NCBI RefSeq assembly: GCF_032999765.1
Contig: NZ_CP136051.1
Coordinates: 968,417-1,032,416, forward strand
From: Imperialibacter roseus
GTDB lineage: Bacteria > Bacteroidota > Bacteroidia > Cytophagales > Cyclobacteriaceae
Reading direction: 5' to 3'
DNA: 64,000 nucleotides
The position numbers and the translations under genes were made by a program. This document shows positions 55,501 through 63,470 of the stretch, piece after piece. Numbering within the stretch: position 1 is the first letter of the stretch; each line of letters begins with the position of its first letter. The notes under the pieces are model-generated. The model made no database searches. It had not been told where the DNA came from and worked only from the letters and a program-made list of their open reading frames with translations.

Positions 55501-55696
55501 GTCTAAGATGAGTGATGCTGCTCAGGCGCTGAGAGGCCGACTTTTTGTGCCTACCAGCCAGGACGTGAAGGTAATCGAAGAGGCCGAGCAGTTGGTTGGG
55601 GACTTTGTGAAAGCGGTGGATAGTTTCTACGCTACCGAATGGGCTGCCTACAAAAAGCAGGTGGAGGAAGCGGAGCTGAGCTGGTTTCGGGAGTGA
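52565..55696 (+). CDS. VPS10/sortilin-like BNR beta-propeller protein
   Basis: 1043 residues, signal peptide-like start MISEKHIKYVLIFAMSIATLSG. Repeated Asp-box (S/T-x-D-x-G-x-T-W) motifs include SLDAGKTWKRVG, TTDGGLTWKKI, SDDGGLSWKMI, TTDKGKTWTII, TKDGGKTWTNV and SIDEGKTWEQF. They give a ten-bladed propeller as in sortilin/VPS10 proteins. The C-terminal ~200 residues are a helical region. In Bacteroidetes these are exported and often called glycosyl hydrolases without evidence; no catalytic residues are identified. A decayed duplicate of its 3' end lies at 56584-56736. Confidence 0.9.
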   Translation: MISEKHIKYVLIFAMSIATLSGSLAQKFPSDKFQNLKIRNVGPANMSGRITAIAAVADTPTKVIYIGAASGGVWKSENGGTAWESIFDDAPTVNIGAIAVQQSNPSVVWAGTGEGNPRNSMNLGLGLFKSLDAGKTWKRVGLENSKTIHRIIIDPSDGNTVYVGVMGDPFTPHTERGLYKTTDGGLTWKKILYTNDKSGVADLVMDPTNPNKLLAAMYEHRRTPYSFTSGGPGSGLYMTYNGGETWKRLSEKEGLPAGELGRIGLAIAPSNPDRIYAKVEATKNALYRSDDGGLSWKMINDNPRFTNNRPFYFQELAVDTKDPNRLYNIYQPLHVSYDGGVSFDPVPMIPADETKGIHADFHAFWVDPNDPTFFIIGGDGGIGITHDHGKAWYFPETIPVAQFYHINVDEDMPYNVYGGMQDNGNWSGPGYVWKRGGIRTLYWQYLVGGDGFIIQPDSVDSRFGYGTSQNGELYRYDKLTGYYQHIQPRAPNMNTRLRYNWNAGFAQDPNNNDVAYHGSQFVHKTTDKGKTWTIISPDLTTNNPDHQKQDYGGLTIDASGAEIYNSIISLAVSYLDKNVIWAGSDDGLVHLTKDGGKTWTNVTANIKGLPKQAWLAQMQTSSHKAGEVWLVANNYRQGDYAPYLFRTQDYGKTWVRMAEASQVKGYALSVMPDSKEPKLVFLGTENGLWISIDEGKTWEQFKNGFPSVSTMDMTIQQRESALIVGTFGRAIWVLDDLLSLRELAKGKLDQQPLTALPVNDAVQVKGLFINPPGNIWTGFYTTFEGANKPFQKVEIPFFIKDNKAGDKAMAEMYNANNQLIQTISTDSVVAGLNYITWKLDEQMARLPGAWAGEDSRDIPVLPGDYKIVVKYGDASSETAVKVIPDPRFEYDEEVDKAVYTLSKRLNVSTEKLASAMARLQASDKTIEHVLTQAKAVAAKEVVTASEAIQQKIKALNDLARAPRPDKQVGAWQSFAVTATSKMSDAAQALRGRLFVPTSQDVKVIEEAEQLVGDFVKAVDSFYATEWAAYKKQVEEAELSWFRE

Positions 55697-55775
55697 TGAT
55701 AGTCTCCACAATCGATGGCTGGGTTTTGTTGGCGCTGTTGCTCAAACGAGGACTTAAGCGAAAACTAATTTTTCT

Positions 55776-56042
55776 CTACGGAAAGTATTTGTAGACATCC
55801 TTTCGGGGAAGAAACCTGATGAAATCGACCGTGTCTCCTACTATTGAAACGCCTATCCTAAAATCTCCCAGCCTAACCCGGAAATAGCTATGAGCTCCTT
55901 TCAGCTTCTTGATATTTTTGACCTCACTTATATTTCCAGAGGCTTGTATTTGTTCGATGGTGTCGGCGAGTTGTGTCAGTAGTTTTTTATCCTTTATCTT
56001 TTTAGTATCCTTCTCAAAAGACTTGTCGATACAAACCTTCAT
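55776..56042 (-). CDS. RelE/ParE-family toxin
   Basis: 88 residues. MKVCIDKSFEKDTKKIKDKKLLTQLADTIEQIQ then KKLKGAHSYFRVRLGDFRIGVSI and FIRFLPRKDVYKYFP are the RelE/ParE fold. The Y-R-V-R-x-G-D-F-R-I and R-x-D-x-Y-K-x-F-P motifs are typical. These toxins cleave mRNA on the ribosome or block gyrase; which one is not decided. It starts inside the stop of the antitoxin gene (ATGA), so the pair is coupled. Confidence 0.88.
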   Translation of the reverse strand: MKVCIDKSFEKDTKKIKDKKLLTQLADTIEQIQASGNISEVKNIKKLKGAHSYFRVRLGDFRIGVSIVGDTVDFIRFLPRKDVYKYFP

Positions 56043-56236
56043 TTACGAAGATTGTTAATGAAATCCTCGGTATCGACATATTCTCCCGTCTTTGCATCTT
56101 CAATGAGATATACCATCGCTAAATCCTCAGCATCTTCCTTGCTCAAGATCTTGGTTTTAATTCCTAATTTATTTGCTAGTTCTATGAGTAGCTTCATGTC
56201 AGAATCAGAATCACTGGATAAAATAGCTGTTTTCAT
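56039..56236 (-). CDS. Antitoxin of RelE/ParE pair
   Basis: 65 residues from the ATG at 56236 (an in-frame start at 56266 is less likely). MKTAILSSDSDSDMKLLIELANKLGIKTKIL then KEDAEDLAMVYLIEDAKTGEYVDTEDFINNLRK. The acidic C-terminus that would wrap the toxin is typical; the N-terminus is unlike classical DNA-binding ribbons. It lies immediately upstream of, and overlaps by 4 nt, the toxin. The paired arrangement supports the call. Confidence 0.8.
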   Translation of the reverse strand: MKTAILSSDSDSDMKLLIELANKLGIKTKILSKEDAEDLAMVYLIEDAKTGEYVDTEDFINNLRK

Positions 56237-56303
56237 TGTTTCTATACTTTGCCTAAATATTAGCATTATCGATTTCTTTTCAAATGCACCGTTTGGTCAG
56301 GTG

Positions 56304-56498
56304 TCAGCCCGTTGCCAAACATGCCAAGATATCATTTTCCTCCAGGCCAGGATAATCTTCCAAGATTTCGGCATGGGTCGACCCTGCTGACAAAAGGTCT
56401 AGAATCAAGTCGACCGTATATCGTTTGTTTCTAATGGTAGGCTTTCCATGGCAAATGTCGGGATTGACTGTAATTCTATTTAAGAGTTGATTTTCCAT
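56304..56498 (-). CDS. DUF433 family protein, C-terminally truncated
   Basis: 64 residues: ITVNPDICHGKPTIRNKRYTVDLILDLLSAGSTHAEILEDYPGLEENDILACL. N-P-x-I-x-x-G-K-P-x-I-x-x-x-R is the DUF433 opening; the family usually continues about 10 residues past D-I-x-A-C-L, then is followed by a DUF5615 PIN-like partner. Here a TGA ends it right after L-A-T-G and no DUF5615 gene follows. It may be a leftover of another toxin-antitoxin pair. Confidence 0.72.
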   Translation of the reverse strand: MENQLLNRITVNPDICHGKPTIRNKRYTVDLILDLLSAGSTHAEILEDYPGLEENDILACLATG

Positions 56499-56583
56499 AC
56501 TGTGAAGTTACGAAATTATGCTGTGAGAAGATACAAGCTACAACGCTCCATGTGTGATTCGGAGTGCTTTTGGGATCAACAAA

Positions 56584-56736
56584 CGTTTAGTTTACCCCAG
56601 TTTGCATGATATAATGTGGTTGAAGAGGGCGAACAACTCGTGAATTTGTCAAGTCTGCCGACAGCTTTTACCCGACCGAATGGCTGACCACAAAGAGCAC
56701 GTGGAGGAGGCGAAGCTAAGTTGGTTTAGGGAGTGA
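56584..56736 (+). pseudogene. Decayed duplicate of the 3' end of the VPS10-like gene
   Basis: DNA here aligns with 55541-55696, the last ~50 codons of the VPS10-like gene. DSFYPTEW matches DSFYATEW. After that one G is lost, and the +1 frame reads ADHKEHVEEAKLSWFRE, matching AAYKKQVEEAELSWFRE to the same stop. Upstream it is more diverged (EEGEQLV versus EEAEQLV). It has a frameshift and no start, so it is not a gene. Confidence 0.85.
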
Positions 56737-56923
56737 GTTGGGTGTAAATTGGCAAGAAGAAAAAGAGAGCTAGATACTCGCCTGTTTTATTTGTTCTTTG
56801 TTTCTCACGATATCGGTACTCAAACGACGACGACAGAGGTTCCCATTCTTTTCGGCCGTTTCGGCATTGATCATTGTAAATACTATTTTAGTCGGCTACT
56901 CAAGATTTTTAAATTTTAGCACG

Positions 56924-59320
56924 ATGCCCTTACGATTTTCGACCTCCTTTTTGCGTTTCAAACTCGCCCTGGTTTTGGCGGTATTTGCCCATCAGGTTGC
57001 CTTCGCTCAGAGCTCCGGCCAGGCACTAACAAGCCACGTTAATCCTTTTTTGGGAACGGATTTTTTCGGGCACACTTTTCCCGGCCCGGCCCTTCCCTAT
57101 GGAATGGTTCATTTGAGTCCGGATGTGGGAACCGACGGATGGACGTATTGTGCCGGCTATATCTATCAGTCAACTTCGATTATTGGCTTCAGCCATACTC
57201 ATTGGAGTGGTGTGGGCATGGTGAATGGCGGTGAGGTGATGCTTATGCCCACAGTGGGCAATATGCTGCAGGTAGTCCCGGGCACAGAGGAAAACCCGGA
57301 TAGTGGCTATCGTTCCCGCTACTCACACCTGGAGGAGGAAGCATCACCTGGCTATTACTCAGTCATGCTCAAAGACTACGATGTGAAGGTGGAACTGACC
57401 ACCACCCGGCGTGTTGGGCTGCATCGCTATACTTTCCCCAAAGCAGCAAACTCCAGGGTGATACTGGACCTGGGGCATCAGATAGGAAGTACTTATTCCG
57501 AGGAAAACTCGGAATTGAGTATAGTGAATAACAGTCGGATTGAAGGGGTGAAAACGACCCAGCAGGGCAAGTTGTATTTTGTTGCTGAATTCAGTAAGCC
57601 GTTTCTATACTACGGTACCTTCGATGCCAACTATGTGACTCCAGAGTCGGGCGCCAGTATTTTTCCTTATAAAAGTGGAGAAGCCGGTAAGAAAATTGGG
57701 GCCTTTGTGCAGTTTGAAACCGACGAGAAAGAGCAAGTCCTTGTAAAAGTGGGGATTTCTTATGTCGACTTGGCAGGAGCAAGGAAGAACCTGGAAGCTG
57801 AAATTCCCGATTGGGATTTTGAACAGGTAAGAAAGGCGGCCAGTCAGGTTTGGGAAAAGGAGCTTTCTACCATTCAAATTGATGGCGCTTCCGACAATCA
57901 AAAGCAGATTTTCTATTCCGCCCTCTACCGCTCGTTCTTGTCGCAATACATATCCCAGGACGTAGATGGCAGGTACAGGGGATCCGACGGTAAAATACAC
58001 GTCGCTAAAGGCTTCGATTTTTACGGTTCTTTTTCGTGTTGGGACACCTATCGTTCGCAACATCCTTTGTTAACCTTAACTGCACCGGAGCATGTCAATG
58101 ATTTTATCCGGTCGATTGAAGCCAAAGTAGATAACTTTGGGTGGCTGCCTGCTCAGCATTTTCAGGGTGTTTTTAAGGAGTCGATGGTGGGCGACCACCT
58201 GATTCCGGTGATTGTGGATGCGTATATGAAAGGCTACCGTGACTATGACATTAAGAAGCTGTACGCTGCCATGCGCACCAAAGCCTTGCAAAACCCTCAG
58301 CCTCCTGTGCCTGAATACATGGGAAGAGCAGGTTTGGCGTATTACCTGGAGCTGGGCTACACACCTGTCGACCGGGTGACCGAAGCCGTGCCGAATACCC
58401 TGGAGCTTGCCTACGACGACTGGTGTATTGCGCAGCTGGCCCTGGAGCTCGGCAAGCAGGACGACTACAAGCTGTTTATGAAACGTGCCGGCAACTATGC
58501 CAAACTATGGGACAAGGAAACACAGTTTATGCGCCCCAGGAAAGCGGATGGAACATGGCTTGAGCCTCTGGGCAGCCATGAACAGGAAATTGAGCAATAC
58601 GAGGGCCACCACTACTACAAATATTTTGATCCGTTGCTGGTGGGCCGTCGCCCCAACCGGCACTATACGGAATCCAATGCCTGGCAGTACGTTTGGTCGG
58701 TGCAGCACGATCCCCAGGGGTTGATTGATCTCTTTGGCGGCAATAAAGCGTTTACCAAAAAGCTGGATACGTTTTTTGAGATGAGCCCACTGATTACGCC
58801 GCCCAAATACGTCGGTGTGGTGGGCACCATAGGCCAGTATGTGCACGGCAACCAACCCTCGCATCATGTGGCCTATTTGTACAATTATGCAGGCCAACCC
58901 TGGAAAACGCAGGAGCGAGTCCGGCAGATTTGCGAAGAGCTGTATCGGCCGGGGCCGGGTGGGTTGTGCGGCAACGAAGACATGGGCTCATTGTCATCCT
59001 GGTATGTACTCAGCTCCCTGGGTATTTATGCCGTCACGCCCGGTTCTCCCAATTATGTGATTGGCAGCCCACTGTTTGGGGAGGCCACCCTTCAGCTCGC
59101 TGGAAATAAAACCTTTGCGATCAAAGCGCTCAACAACTCTAAAGACAATAAGTACATTAAGTCGGCGACATTAAATGGTGCTGCCTTCAACCGCACCTGG
59201 ATTACCCAGGATGAAATCACAGCAGGAGGTGAGCTCATCTTCCGGATGGGGCCAACACCCAATGAGAAATGGGGTACGGGACGAGGCGCAGCGCCACCTT
59301 CGATGTCGGTAGGGAATTGA
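56924..59320 (+). CDS. GH92 family glycoside hydrolase (alpha-mannosidase)
   Basis: 798 residues from the ATG at 56924, which gives the signal peptide MPLRFSTSFLRFKLALVLAV; the frame opens earlier at 56798, but the longer start is unlikely. The GH92 N-domain has VNPFLGTDFFGHTFPGPALPYGMVHLSPDVG and IIGFSHTHWSGVGM. The catalytic (alpha/alpha)6 domain has DFYGSFSCWDTYRSQHPLLTL, VVGTIGQYVHGNQPSHHVAYLYNYAGQPWKTQ and CGNEDMGSLSSWYVLSSLGIY. GH92 enzymes are calcium-dependent exo-alpha-mannosidases. There is no SusCD pair nearby, so it is not in a classical PUL. Confidence 0.94.
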   Translation: MPLRFSTSFLRFKLALVLAVFAHQVAFAQSSGQALTSHVNPFLGTDFFGHTFPGPALPYGMVHLSPDVGTDGWTYCAGYIYQSTSIIGFSHTHWSGVGMVNGGEVMLMPTVGNMLQVVPGTEENPDSGYRSRYSHLEEEASPGYYSVMLKDYDVKVELTTTRRVGLHRYTFPKAANSRVILDLGHQIGSTYSEENSELSIVNNSRIEGVKTTQQGKLYFVAEFSKPFLYYGTFDANYVTPESGASIFPYKSGEAGKKIGAFVQFETDEKEQVLVKVGISYVDLAGARKNLEAEIPDWDFEQVRKAASQVWEKELSTIQIDGASDNQKQIFYSALYRSFLSQYISQDVDGRYRGSDGKIHVAKGFDFYGSFSCWDTYRSQHPLLTLTAPEHVNDFIRSIEAKVDNFGWLPAQHFQGVFKESMVGDHLIPVIVDAYMKGYRDYDIKKLYAAMRTKALQNPQPPVPEYMGRAGLAYYLELGYTPVDRVTEAVPNTLELAYDDWCIAQLALELGKQDDYKLFMKRAGNYAKLWDKETQFMRPRKADGTWLEPLGSHEQEIEQYEGHHYYKYFDPLLVGRRPNRHYTESNAWQYVWSVQHDPQGLIDLFGGNKAFTKKLDTFFEMSPLITPPKYVGVVGTIGQYVHGNQPSHHVAYLYNYAGQPWKTQERVRQICEELYRPGPGGLCGNEDMGSLSSWYVLSSLGIYAVTPGSPNYVIGSPLFGEATLQLAGNKTFAIKALNNSKDNKYIKSATLNGAAFNRTWITQDEITAGGELIFRMGPTPNEKWGTGRGAAPPSMSVGN

Positions 59321-59561
59321 AGTCAGAAGGGTAAATTTCAAAGGGCCGACTATAGTAGGAGGTATGTGGCGATGCAATCGCCTGACTCACCATGTCCTCC
59401 CGGGCGGGCCGGCGTTTCCGCTAGCACTCAAACGAGGACGATAGGAGCTTTGCCCCCATCTTTTTACGTATCATTTACAATCATTTTACAAATGAAATGG
59501 CTGCATACGGCTGTCATGCCTGTAGTTTTGAGTTATCATTTTCATTAAAACCAAATTCGCT

Positions 59562-60599
59562 ATGAATTTCATGCTACTAACCCTTTTGTATGGTCTGCTT
59601 CATTTCTTTGCTGGCGATCAGCCTTCAGAACCGTCACCTGAAACAAAGATGGTTGAACTGACTAAACAGACTGAATCCACCAACATCATTCTCCAATCAA
59701 AAGATGGCGGCCAGACGTGGCAAGATATCAGCCACGGTTTGCCTGAATTGGAAGAGCGTATGGTTTTTTTTGCCAGTGAGTCAGAAATTTATTTAAGTAC
59801 TAAAGGTGCATTGTATCACAGCAGGACTCATCTTAAAATGCCCGTTTGGGAAAAGGAGAATGTTACTGAGCTAAAAAGTACTTCCATTACTTTCAATCAA
59901 TCCGGAGTGATGGCCTACAGTAATGATGGGCACATTTATCGAAAAAAGCCCTTAGCAGACATGTGGTTGCCGATATATACAAGTCTTATAACGCATTCGG
60001 TAGCAACTATCTTTGAAACGTCTGATGGGACGGTATTTATGGGTACAGGCAAGAGTCTTTCCAAATCTACCGACAAAGCACAAAGCTGGAAGCCAGTCCA
60101 AAAAGGCTGGGTTGATAATATCGTGGAGTCAGAAGGTGTTCTATTGGCTACTGGTCAACAGGGGATCATGCGCTCGACCGACAATGGTGACACCTGGGAA
60201 TGGGTCATCAGCGAGGGGGGCGTAGGCATAGCTGTTGAACGTATCGATGGTGGGTTTGCTGCGATAGCCTACAACACTCGAACTCAATCCAGAAGGATAC
60301 ACACTTCATTTGATGGTGGCAAAACCTGGCAAGCCATTGATGAAGGACTTCAGCCTTCTAAGAACATTTCATCTGTTAAGCAAATGGGTAACTATTTATT
60401 CGTCGGTCATCCGGATGGTATATTCCGTTCATCGGACATGGGTAACACATGGCAGCGTGTTCACGCAGGCTTTGGCAACCCGCTATATGCTTCACTGAAA
60501 TTCGCCTTGTGGACGCCGGCAGCACCTGTTGAGAAAGTATTTAAACTCTATGTTTCCGACAATGTACTCTACGCTGTGGCAGTATCTCCTGGGTGCTGA
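59562..60599 (+). CDS. BNR/Asp-box propeller protein, exported
   Basis: 345 residues with a short hydrophobic leader (MNFMLLTLLYGLLHFFAG). Asp-boxes are SKDGGQTWQDI, SFDGGKTWQAI, STDNGDTWEWV and SSDMGNTWQRV, spaced as blades of a sialidase-like propeller. No sialidase Arg triad is apparent. It is a much smaller relative in architecture of the 1043-residue VPS10-like protein. Function unknown; a cell-surface or periplasmic role is inferred. Followed by a strong terminator. Confidence 0.8.
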   Translation: MNFMLLTLLYGLLHFFAGDQPSEPSPETKMVELTKQTESTNIILQSKDGGQTWQDISHGLPELEERMVFFASESEIYLSTKGALYHSRTHLKMPVWEKENVTELKSTSITFNQSGVMAYSNDGHIYRKKPLADMWLPIYTSLITHSVATIFETSDGTVFMGTGKSLSKSTDKAQSWKPVQKGWVDNIVESEGVLLATGQQGIMRSTDNGDTWEWVISEGGVGIAVERIDGGFAAIAYNTRTQSRRIHTSFDGGKTWQAIDEGLQPSKNISSVKQMGNYLFVGHPDGIFRSSDMGNTWQRVHAGFGNPLYASLKFALWTPAAPVEKVFKLYVSDNVLYAVAVSPGC

Positions 60600-60619
60600 G
60601 TAAACCGCCCTACAATTGA

Positions 60620-60643
60620 AATCCCGCAAGTGCCTGCGGGATT
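60620..60643 (+). terminator. Terminator of BNR-propeller gene
   Basis: AATCCCGCA-AGTGCC-TGCGGGATT stem followed by T8 in all, 20 bp after the stop codon. Confidence 0.92.
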
Positions 60644-60698
60644 TTTTTTGTGGTGATGGCTGAGTAGTTTTGCTTAGGTCATCGCCGGTGCCCTTTTG

Positions 60699-61177
60699 TT
60701 AAATCTTAAATCGAAGCTGCGTCTTTTTTGCTCTTCCATTCGTTGTGGTCATCGAAATTAAACCACACCAGCCATTTTGTCCAAACAAAGCCTTTGCTTT
60801 TTCTCCGTCAAGAACTTCAAGTTGTTTTATATTTTGGATTGTCAATTCCTCACTCAATCGTTCAATAGTTTGTTTGTCTGTGTTATTTGTTATTTGAAGT
60901 AAATGCCCTTCAACAATAAGGATCGGTTGACAAAGACCATCTTGCTTGTTTTCGTTTTCTCTGTCTTGAGAATCAATCTGTCACCAATGTTTTTAACATA
61001 GATGTCTGTGTCAGCTAAAATTCTAGCTCGGATAATTGCCAAACGTGTCGACAGTTCGTTTTCGTTTCGCAGTTTATTAATCAAGGCAAGGTTTTCCTCT
61101 TCTGTTAGAATCAGTTGTACGCTAACGTGTCAGTAAATTAGAAGTCCAAGTATAAGTGTCAGTGTTTGAAGTCTCAT
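60699..61177 (-). pseudogene. Broken small exported protein with TonB-plug-like C-terminal part
   Basis: The minus strand from ATG 61177 reads MRLQTLTLILGLLIY, then an in-frame TGA, and continues HVSVQLILTEEENLALINKL to DRLILKTEK. A frameshift near 60950 then puts DGLCQPILIVEGHLLQIT and LEVLDGEKAKALFGQNGWCGLI in another frame, down to a stop at 60699. The D-G-x-x-x-P-I-x-I-V-E-G ... A-x-x-x-x-G-x-x-G-x-x-G-x-I pattern resembles TonB-receptor plug-like domains. One stop plus one frameshift make it a pseudogene. Confidence 0.7.
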
Positions 61178-61179
61178 AT

Positions 61180-63000
61180 CTACATTCGCATAATCGCAAT
61201 AAAAGCAAAAAAATTATTGGTTGCGTGAAAGCTTAACGCTGGCACCAGACTATTTGATTTTTTCGCCATCCACCCCACGATGATCCCTGTTGAAAAGTAA
61301 AAAAGAAAAAGTGAGGTGTTCTCATGCAGAAGTGCAAATAGCGCCGACTGAATCACATTGGCAGCAATAAATTTGATCCTGCGATCTAAGCTGTTGAGGA
61401 TGATGCCTCTGAAAATAAATTCCTCGTAAAACGGAACTATGACTACTGCGAGGAGAAAAGCTAAAAAAGGGTGATAGTATTGGTTAATTGATTTCAAATA
61501 ATCCATGACGCTGCTGAGCATAGAAGCCTCCAATCCAGGTAAAATTCCATTTCGTGCTAAAGCAAAATAACTAGTTCTAAATAAGAATGCGAATAGCATC
61601 CCTAAACCAATACTTTTTCCAATTTTCCATTCTGTTGATTGAAGGACTCGGAAATCTGTTTTTTTAAGATATCCTAGAGTCATTATCAACATCAAAAAGA
61701 AGTAAGCAATTGCTTGATTGGCCTGATTCAAGCTTATTTTGTTCTCTTCCCCTACGTACATGTCACTGAAAAATGTAGAAAGAAGGTCTGGATAGTTAAA
61801 AATCATCCAAACTAAAACGTCGATGACAATGACAAAAGAAGATATTATCCAGAAATCAGTTAAGCGCCAATTGGATGATTTTAATGCTGGGGCATCATTT
61901 TCTATACCGAATCTTCTTGAAATAAAATCAATTGGCAATACATATATGTAAGGGATAGAGAAGGGGATAACTAACAATAAAAGAAACAAAACCAACTTGA
62001 ATATATCGTTAAACTTCCAACCTCTAAATGGAGCTTTGAACAACAACATGAATCGATACTTTCCAAAAGTATCGTTGTGGAAGCTCTCCTCCATAAGTTG
62101 GTTATAAGTGGCAAGAAGTGTGTCAGGTGGACTGTGTTGATAGTCAAATACAAACAAGTCATGTAGAACTGCTGATTTATCATAGGATGACGACAAGTCT
62201 CTCAGTAAATACTTTCTGGCTTCCGAATACTTTTCATTGACTATTAGTGCTTGGGCTATTTTACCATTGTCAATGTATAATGTTGTATCCTTCTGAATAA
62301 GTTGGAATAACTCAAGAGCTTTCTTGTCTACACCAAGTTCTAATAGTAGAATAGCTTTGTTGTAAGACATTAAATTATCATCTGCTGAATCAATACTGCT
62401 TAGCAAAAGCTCAGTTGCTTTGCTGTAGAGGTTCTTTTTTTTATATTGTTGAGCAAGCAAGTAGGTGAGGTCAAGTGTGTCATTTAAAGATTGAGCTAGT
62501 TCTGCACTTTCTATGACCTGATCCGGTGTACCATTATACTCATATGTATTTGCTAATTTTTGGTAGGCGATAGACAATTCTTGATTGGTCCAGCTATTGG
62601 GATCTGAACGATTCATTTCCAATATCTTGTTTGCAACTGTGACAGCGGAATCTCCCCAGGAGTGGGCTAACTGATAAAGTAAAACTTTATGATTGGTTGG
62701 AAAATCTGAGATTATTCCCTCAACGCAGTTGGTGTACTCTCTTTCTAAAGGGTTGTAGTCATCATATGCATCATAGAAAGCAGTTCCAATGAGCTCACAA
62801 TGTTCAAGTCTAACATCAACATCCTCTGGGTGTTGCGCAAGATATCTTTCAAAACCAACTATAACTTGTTTGTAGAGTGAATCTCGTGAATTATCAAGAG
62901 TCAGCAAATAGTCTGCGGCCTTTAGTGGCTTTTCGTCTTGGGCACGCAAAACATTGGAAATTAAGAGCAAAAGGGTAACCCTGAAGAAGACAGAATGCAT
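61180..63000 (-). CDS. TPR-CPBP intramembrane protease-like protein
   Basis: 606 residues with signal peptide (MHSVFFRVTLLLLISNVLRA). Residues ~20-300 are TPR-like helices (YQKLANTYEYNGTPDQ, LTYLLAQQYKKKNLYSKATELLLSS). After that come about seven to eight TM segments and an Abi/CPBP domain. VPFYEEFIFRGIILN has the E-E-x-x-x-R motif (about residues 527-532), then FALLHEN and SFHATNNFF supply the His ligands. CPBP proteins are glutamate intramembrane proteases or immunity-type factors. The TPR extension is an unusual addition. Its substrate is unknown. Confidence 0.85.
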   Translation of the reverse strand: MHSVFFRVTLLLLISNVLRAQDEKPLKAADYLLTLDNSRDSLYKQVIVGFERYLAQHPEDVDVRLEHCELIGTAFYDAYDDYNPLEREYTNCVEGIISDFPTNHKVLLYQLAHSWGDSAVTVANKILEMNRSDPNSWTNQELSIAYQKLANTYEYNGTPDQVIESAELAQSLNDTLDLTYLLAQQYKKKNLYSKATELLLSSIDSADDNLMSYNKAILLLELGVDKKALELFQLIQKDTTLYIDNGKIAQALIVNEKYSEARKYLLRDLSSSYDKSAVLHDLFVFDYQHSPPDTLLATYNQLMEESFHNDTFGKYRFMLLFKAPFRGWKFNDIFKLVLFLLLLVIPFSIPYIYVLPIDFISRRFGIENDAPALKSSNWRLTDFWIISSFVIVIDVLVWMIFNYPDLLSTFFSDMYVGEENKISLNQANQAIAYFFLMLIMTLGYLKKTDFRVLQSTEWKIGKSIGLGMLFAFLFRTSYFALARNGILPGLEASMLSSVMDYLKSINQYYHPFLAFLLAVVIVPFYEEFIFRGIILNSLDRRIKFIAANVIQSALFALLHENTSLFLFYFSTGIIVGWMAKKSNSLVPALSFHATNNFFAFIAIMRM

Positions 63001-63077
63001 TTGGTATTTTTGCTAAGGTTCAATTGAGAAATTTATACTTACATCCCGGTAACACGATATAGTTCATGTTATACGTC

Positions 63078-63332
63078 TTAGATGTCATCGGTGAATATAC
63101 ACCAAAATGATGCTCCTGAAAATATGTTTTTTGGAAAGATTACTCCACCAATTGCCGGCAGAAAAGCCCCACCCTGGTGAGTAGAGATGGCGCCAGGGGC
63201 ATCAGCGGAGCAGAGGCTGCCAGCCTTTGGGTCAACGAACAGGTACCGGTGGCTGTGCAATGACATGAGCAGCATGACCGTGCCATCGATTAGCTCCTGC
63301 CATTGGACCGTCTTGAGCCGGTAGGCAAGCAA
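63078..63332 (-). other. Possible gene remnant, unrecognised
   Basis: A minus-strand frame is open from about 63415 to 63078, with ATG at 63332. LSYSVDWNHFESLGGDILLAYRLKTVQWQELIDG and VMLLMSLHSHRYLFVDPKAGSLCS look protein-like, but the start ATG is not at its beginning, and there is no initiating codon before it. No family recognised. The stretch 63001-63470 otherwise holds nothing but this frame and the SDR terminator. Confidence 0.25.
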
Positions 63333-63429
63333 GATGTCGCCGCCGAGGCTTTCAAAGTGATTCCAATCAACGCTGTAGCTCAGTCTGCCAGGTTGGAGGC
63401 TGTAGCTGTGTACTTAACAGAATATAAAA

Positions 63430-63449
63430 GACCACCCGACAGGATGGTC
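63430..63449 (-). terminator. Terminator of the SDR gene
   Basis: On the minus strand, GACCATCC-TGTC-GGGTGGTC pairs (one G-U) and is followed by TTTTATATTC. It lies 22 bp after the SDR stop. Confidence 0.6.
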
Positions 63450-63470
63450 TCGTTGTCACAGCTTTGTTGA

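Noticed and set aside
56924..60599. A polysaccharide utilisation locus.
   Set aside because: GH92 and propeller genes occur, but there is no SusC/SusD pair, sigma/anti-sigma pair or hybrid regulator.
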